DNA of 64,000 nucleotides. It comes from CAYVQE01 sp964454005. GTDB lineage: Bacteria > Myxococcota > B64-G9. Of this stretch, positions 61,025 to 64,000 are shown in pieces. The stretch lies in NCBI GenBank assembly GCA_964454005.1, contig CAYVQE010000005.1:1-64000 (forward strand), in the 5' to 3' direction. Within the stretch, counting starts at the first letter, position 1; each line of letters opens with the position of its first letter. The notes beneath the pieces were generated by a model, which saw nothing but the letters and a program-made list of their open reading frames with translations, did not search any database and had not been told where the DNA came from. The position numbers and the translations under genes are program-made.

Positions 61025-61771
61025 ATGCGTAATCGCCGAAGACTACTCGTGTTCGTGGGAGTCTGTTGCCTGTTGCTGGGCAGCGTTCCGAACTCCTTGC
61101 TGGCGGCCGAACCGGCGGTGGCCAAACGCCTCTACGATCTGGGCGGACGTCTGGAGCTGTCGCTGGCCCCGGCCTTCTCCATCTTCGACAAGTACACGCA
61201 GCACGTCGGAGCCTCGGTGGGGCTGGCCTACTACTTCAACGATTACATCGGGCTCGAGGTCGAGGGGGGCTACGCCTTCCTGTCCGGCGACGTGAGCCTG
61301 CTCGACGAGATCCTCGAGGTGGGCGTGGACAACATCTCGGGCATCGAGCGGCTGCCGCTGACCGACCTGAAGTACACCACCTGGTGGGCCACCGGCGGGC
61401 TGGTATTCAGTCCGCTGTACGGCAAGCTCAACCTGTCGGCCGAACTCGATTTCAACTTCCACTTCTACCTGGTGGCCGGGGCCGGGGTGGCGGGCTACAA
61501 GTACTCGCAGCTGCGGTGGCCCACCGACACCGAGTTCCGCAAGGTCGAGAAGGACGTGGGCGCCCAGCCCACCTTTTACGTCGGCGGCGGCCTGCGCATG
61601 CACTTCACCCAGAGTTGGAGCCTGCGCATCGAGATCCGCGATCACTTCTACTACGACGAGTACGAGGCCCAGACCAAGTCGGCCGGCGGCAGCACGCCCG
61701 ATCCGAAGAAGATCGAGGACTTCGTACACATCACGCTGATGCGGCTCGGCGTGTGCTACTCCTTCTTCTGA
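61025..61771 (+). CDS. Outer-membrane beta-barrel protein, myxobacterial type
   Basis: A 248-residue exported barrel. The signal (MRNRRRLLVFVGVCCLLLGS) is followed by family segments RLELSLAPAFSIFDKYTQHVG, SVGLAYYFNDYIGLEVEGGYA, SPLYGKLNL, FHFYLVAGAGVAG, WSLRIEIRDHFYY and the aromatic end GVCYSFF. It is paralogous to the next gene and to the barrel at 52.4-53.1 kb. The ATG at 61025 gives a proper signal; the longer frame upstream lacks one. Confidence 0.88.
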   Translation: MRNRRRLLVFVGVCCLLLGSVPNSLLAAEPAVAKRLYDLGGRLELSLAPAFSIFDKYTQHVGASVGLAYYFNDYIGLEVEGGYAFLSGDVSLLDEILEVGVDNISGIERLPLTDLKYTTWWATGGLVFSPLYGKLNLSAELDFNFHFYLVAGAGVAGYKYSQLRWPTDTEFRKVEKDVGAQPTFYVGGGLRMHFTQSWSLRIEIRDHFYYDEYEAQTKSAGGSTPDPKKIEDFVHITLMRLGVCYSFF

Positions 61772-61794
61772 TATCCGAGGCGAGGGAAAAGACC

Positions 61795-62580
61795 ATGAAG
61801 GCAAAAGCCCTGTTCGCGGCCGCTGCGGTGCTCCTGGCAGGCGCCATCGCGCGCGCCGAGAGCCCCAACGAGCGCATCCACGTGCTGCAGAAGCGCGACT
61901 ACTCGGTGAAGAACAAGCTCGAGGTCAGCGTGTTCAGCGGCCCCTCGGTCGGTGACGTGTTCACCCAGCAGGTCGGGTTGGGACTGGCGCTGGACTACCA
62001 CTTCGACGAAGCCTTCGCCATCGAGCTGTCCTGGCTGACCTGCAAGGTGCCGTTCTACGACGGTGACCAGGCCCAGCCGGGCCAGTACGAAGGCGACGAC
62101 CTGCGCTGGGGCGCCTGGTACACCGACGCCTACGACGAGGTCAAGAACGACGCCCAGCTCAGCCCGTCGAACGCCGACCTGGCCATGATCACCAACTACA
62201 TCGGTCTGAACGTGCTGTTCAGCCCGCTGTACGGCAAGTGGACGCTGTTCAATCGCGGCCTGGGCCACGTCGACTTCTACCTGACCGCCGGCGGCGGGGT
62301 GGCCGGAACCGAGTTCCGCAACTCGCGCAAGCTGTGGCAGGACACCGGCACCTACTTCGTCGGCAACTTCGGCCTCGGCCTGCGCGTCTATCTGGCCCGC
62401 TGGTTCGCCATCCGGCTCGAGATTCGCGACTACGCCTTCGCCGCTCGGGTCAAGGAGGCCGACCAGACCGGCTCGACCGGCGAGGTCTCGACCAAGATCC
62501 GCAACAGCCTGTTCGTCACCCTGGGTCTGAGCTTCCTGTTCCTCGGCGAGGAACCGGTCCAGATCTGGAGCCCGTACTGA
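61795..62580 (+). CDS. Outer-membrane beta-barrel protein, myxobacterial type
   Basis: A 261-residue exported barrel with signal MKAKALFAAAAVLLAGAIARA. It shares the family pattern (KLEVSVFSGPSVGDVFTQQVG, DYHFDEAFAIELSWL, SPLYGKWTLF, VDFYLTAGGGVAG, WFAIRLEIRDYAF, LGLSFLF). It follows its paralogue by 23 nt and precedes a TPR protein by 38 nt. The barrel-barrel-TPR unit recurs in Glt-type loci, where GltA and GltB pair with a periplasmic TPR protein. Confidence 0.88.
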   Translation: MKAKALFAAAAVLLAGAIARAESPNERIHVLQKRDYSVKNKLEVSVFSGPSVGDVFTQQVGLGLALDYHFDEAFAIELSWLTCKVPFYDGDQAQPGQYEGDDLRWGAWYTDAYDEVKNDAQLSPSNADLAMITNYIGLNVLFSPLYGKWTLFNRGLGHVDFYLTAGGGVAGTEFRNSRKLWQDTGTYFVGNFGLGLRVYLARWFAIRLEIRDYAFAARVKEADQTGSTGEVSTKIRNSLFVTLGLSFLFLGEEPVQIWSPY

Positions 62581-62618
62581 GGTCCGGGCGCGGACCCCGA
62601 GGGAGGTCGACGATTCCC

Positions 62619-64000
62619 ATGAGAACCTGCACCGCCCTGTTCGTCAGCCTGCTGGTGTCGCTGGGCGCCTTCGCCGTCCAGGCCCAGCCGGCCAGCCCGC
62701 TCAACGAAGCCGTGGAGGCCTACAACGCCAACGATCTGCCCCGGGCCGCCGAGCTGTTCTACGAGGCCCGGATGACCGATACGGTGGTGGCCAATCGCGC
62801 CAAGGCCGAGTACTACCTGGGCCACAGCCTGTACAAGATGGGCCTGTACCAGTCGGCGTTGGCCTATTACAACGCGGTGTTCGTCCAGGGCCCGGCCCAC
62901 CCGTACTACCTCAAGGGGGCCGAGGGTCTGATCAACGTGGCCGCCGAGCTGCGCGACGACACCCTGATCCCGTCGCAGATCAACAAGTTCTATAACCCGC
63001 AGGCCTTCGCCGGCATGGATCCGATGGCCCTGAGCCGGATCAACTTCCACGTCGGCCTGCTGCTCTACCGGCAGGAGAAGTACGACCAGTCGCTGGCCTT
63101 CCTGCAGGCGGTCGAGCAGGAGTCCAGCGTCTTCGCCAAGTCGCTCTTCCTGCAGGCCATCATCCATACCCGGCTGGGAGTGCGCTACGCCCGGGCCGGT
63201 GACGAGGCCCGCACCCAGGCCGAGTACGACAAGGCGATCGCCCTGTTCGAGCAGATCGTCGGGCTGTCGGAGCGCACCGAGGAGGGTGCCCGGCGGGCCA
63301 TGCAGCTCTACGAGGACGTGCACCGGTTGTGGCAGCTGTGCACGCTCAACCTGGCCCGCTCGTACTACGGCAAGGGCGACTTCGCCCGGGCCGTCCAGTA
63401 TTACAGCCGCATCCCGCGTTTCTCGCAGGACTGGGCCGCGGCCTTGTTCGAGATCGGTTGGGCCTTCTACATGCGCCAGGAGTACGGCCGGGCGCTGGGC
63501 GCGCTGCACACCCTGCACTCGCCCCACTTCGAGAACCTGTTCCACCCCGAGTCGTGGATCCTCAAGGCCACCATCTACTACCAGGTGTGCCTGTACGACG
63601 AGTCCATGGCCATGCTGGAGCACTTCCAAGAGAACTACGCCGCGATGATGCCCCTGATCAAGGAGCTGACCGAGGGCCCGCTGCCGAACGAGGCCTTTTC
63701 CGCGCTGCTGCTCAAGGACGAGCTTTCGGCCGACGACCCGCTGGCCGAGCTGCCGGAGTCGATCAAGCAGTACATCCTGAGCAACCCGCGGGTGGAGAAC
63801 TTCCGCCACTTCCTGCGCAGCCTCGAGGCCGAGGCGGTGGCCATCCGCGAGCAGGACGAGTGGAAGGGCGAGCGCTTGGCCGAAGAGCTGCTGGGCGTGG
63901 TCAACGTGCAGCGCAACCTGCTGCAGAAGACGGCCGGCGGCTTCGTCAAGGCCAAGCTGAAGCAGGCCTACCTCAACATCAGCAGCTACGTCAGCCACGC
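62619..64000 (+). CDS. Periplasmic TPR protein (cut by window end)
   Basis: At least 460 residues; the frame is open at the window end, so the C-terminus is missing. The signal is MRTCTALFVSLLVSLGAFAV. TPR-like units follow (NRAKAEYYLGHSLYKMGLYQ, FHVGLLLYRQEKYDQSLAFL, LARSYYGKGDFARAVQYYSR, EIGWAFYMRQEYGRALGAL). GGGAGG lies upstream of the ATG. It is in one transcription unit with the two barrels and probably serves as their periplasmic partner. Confidence 0.88.
   Translation, partial: MRTCTALFVSLLVSLGAFAVQAQPASPLNEAVEAYNANDLPRAAELFYEARMTDTVVANRAKAEYYLGHSLYKMGLYQSALAYYNAVFVQGPAHPYYLKGAEGLINVAAELRDDTLIPSQINKFYNPQAFAGMDPMALSRINFHVGLLLYRQEKYDQSLAFLQAVEQESSVFAKSLFLQAIIHTRLGVRYARAGDEARTQAEYDKAIALFEQIVGLSERTEEGARRAMQLYEDVHRLWQLCTLNLARSYYGKGDFARAVQYYSRIPRFSQDWAAALFEIGWAFYMRQEYGRALGALHTLHSPHFENLFHPESWILKATIYYQVCLYDESMAMLEHFQENYAAMMPLIKELTEGPLPNEAFSALLLKDELSADDPLAELPESIKQYILSNPRVENFRHFLRSLEAEAVAIREQDEWKGERLAEELLGVVNVQRNLLQKTAGGFVKAKLKQAYLNISSYVSH

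Overview
The window is about 64 kb of uniformly GC-rich DNA with strong G/C third-position bias and many 1-8 nt gene overlaps. The gene content points to a deltaproteobacterial or Myxococcota-type Gram-negative bacterium. The evidence is the Ser/Thr kinase with an HRDVSPQN loop and PEGA tail, several myxobacterial-type outer-membrane barrels, TPR lipoproteins, AgmX/TonB C-terminal proteins and Glt gliding-machinery relatives. The heterodisulfide-reductase-like, corrinoid and RACo-type genes suggest an anaerobic or microaerobic life. No rRNA, tRNA, CRISPR array, prophage or intact insertion sequence was found.

Layout. (1) 0.2-5.2 kb: an acyl carrier protein, short-chain reductase, acyl-adenylating enzyme and condensation-type acyltransferase on the plus strand, facing a sulfotransferase; this looks like a small lipid or secondary-metabolite locus. 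(2) 5.4-16.2 kb: a corrinoid methyl-transfer operon. It holds a B12-reactivation-like protein, Zn alcohol dehydrogenase, methyl-THF:corrinoid methyltransferase, corrinoid protein, non-pyrrolysine MttB-family methyltransferase, DUF1638 protein, RACo-type activase and fumarate-reductase-like flavoprotein, followed by a glutamine synthetase. (3) 16.2-20.6 kb, minus strand: a two-domain universal stress protein, LonB-type protease, FmdB zinc ribbon and Aat transferase. (4) 20.7-28.2 kb, minus strand: an operon with a Cys-rich HTH regulator, QmoA/QmoB-like flavoproteins, an HdrD/DsrK-like Fe-S protein, a DsrC homologue lacking one of its two redox cysteines, a TPR protein and a PAS-AAA-Fis regulator. 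A cluster of repeated half-sites lies upstream. (5) 28.3-33.3 kb: a SpmA-SpmB fusion, an internally shortened lipase relative, a GNAT acetyltransferase, an M20 peptidase and enolase.

(6) 33.4-36.0 kb and 43.9-54.4 kb, minus strand: two blocks resembling the Glt trans-envelope (adventurous gliding) machinery: an FHA/TM/TonB-C inner-membrane protein, periplasmic TPR proteins, a TPR lipoprotein and outer-membrane barrels. Between them, at 36.2-43.8 kb, are a subtilase lipoprotein, an orphan lipoprotein, a secreted ankyrin protein and a TonB-dependent receptor. (7) 54.5-60 kb: a 53-codon basic protein behind a near-consensus promoter, an acidic single-pass membrane protein, the Ser/Thr kinase, a coiled-coil protein and a lipoprotein. 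(8) 60-64 kb: ribosomal protein L3 standing alone outside any ribosomal operon, then two outer-membrane barrels and a TPR protein cut by the window end.

The strongest candidates for something new are the corrinoid operon with an orphan MttB-type substrate, the Qmo/HdrD/one-cysteine-DsrC operon with its operator array, and the divided Glt-like envelope machine. All functions come from reading the sequence; no database search was run.
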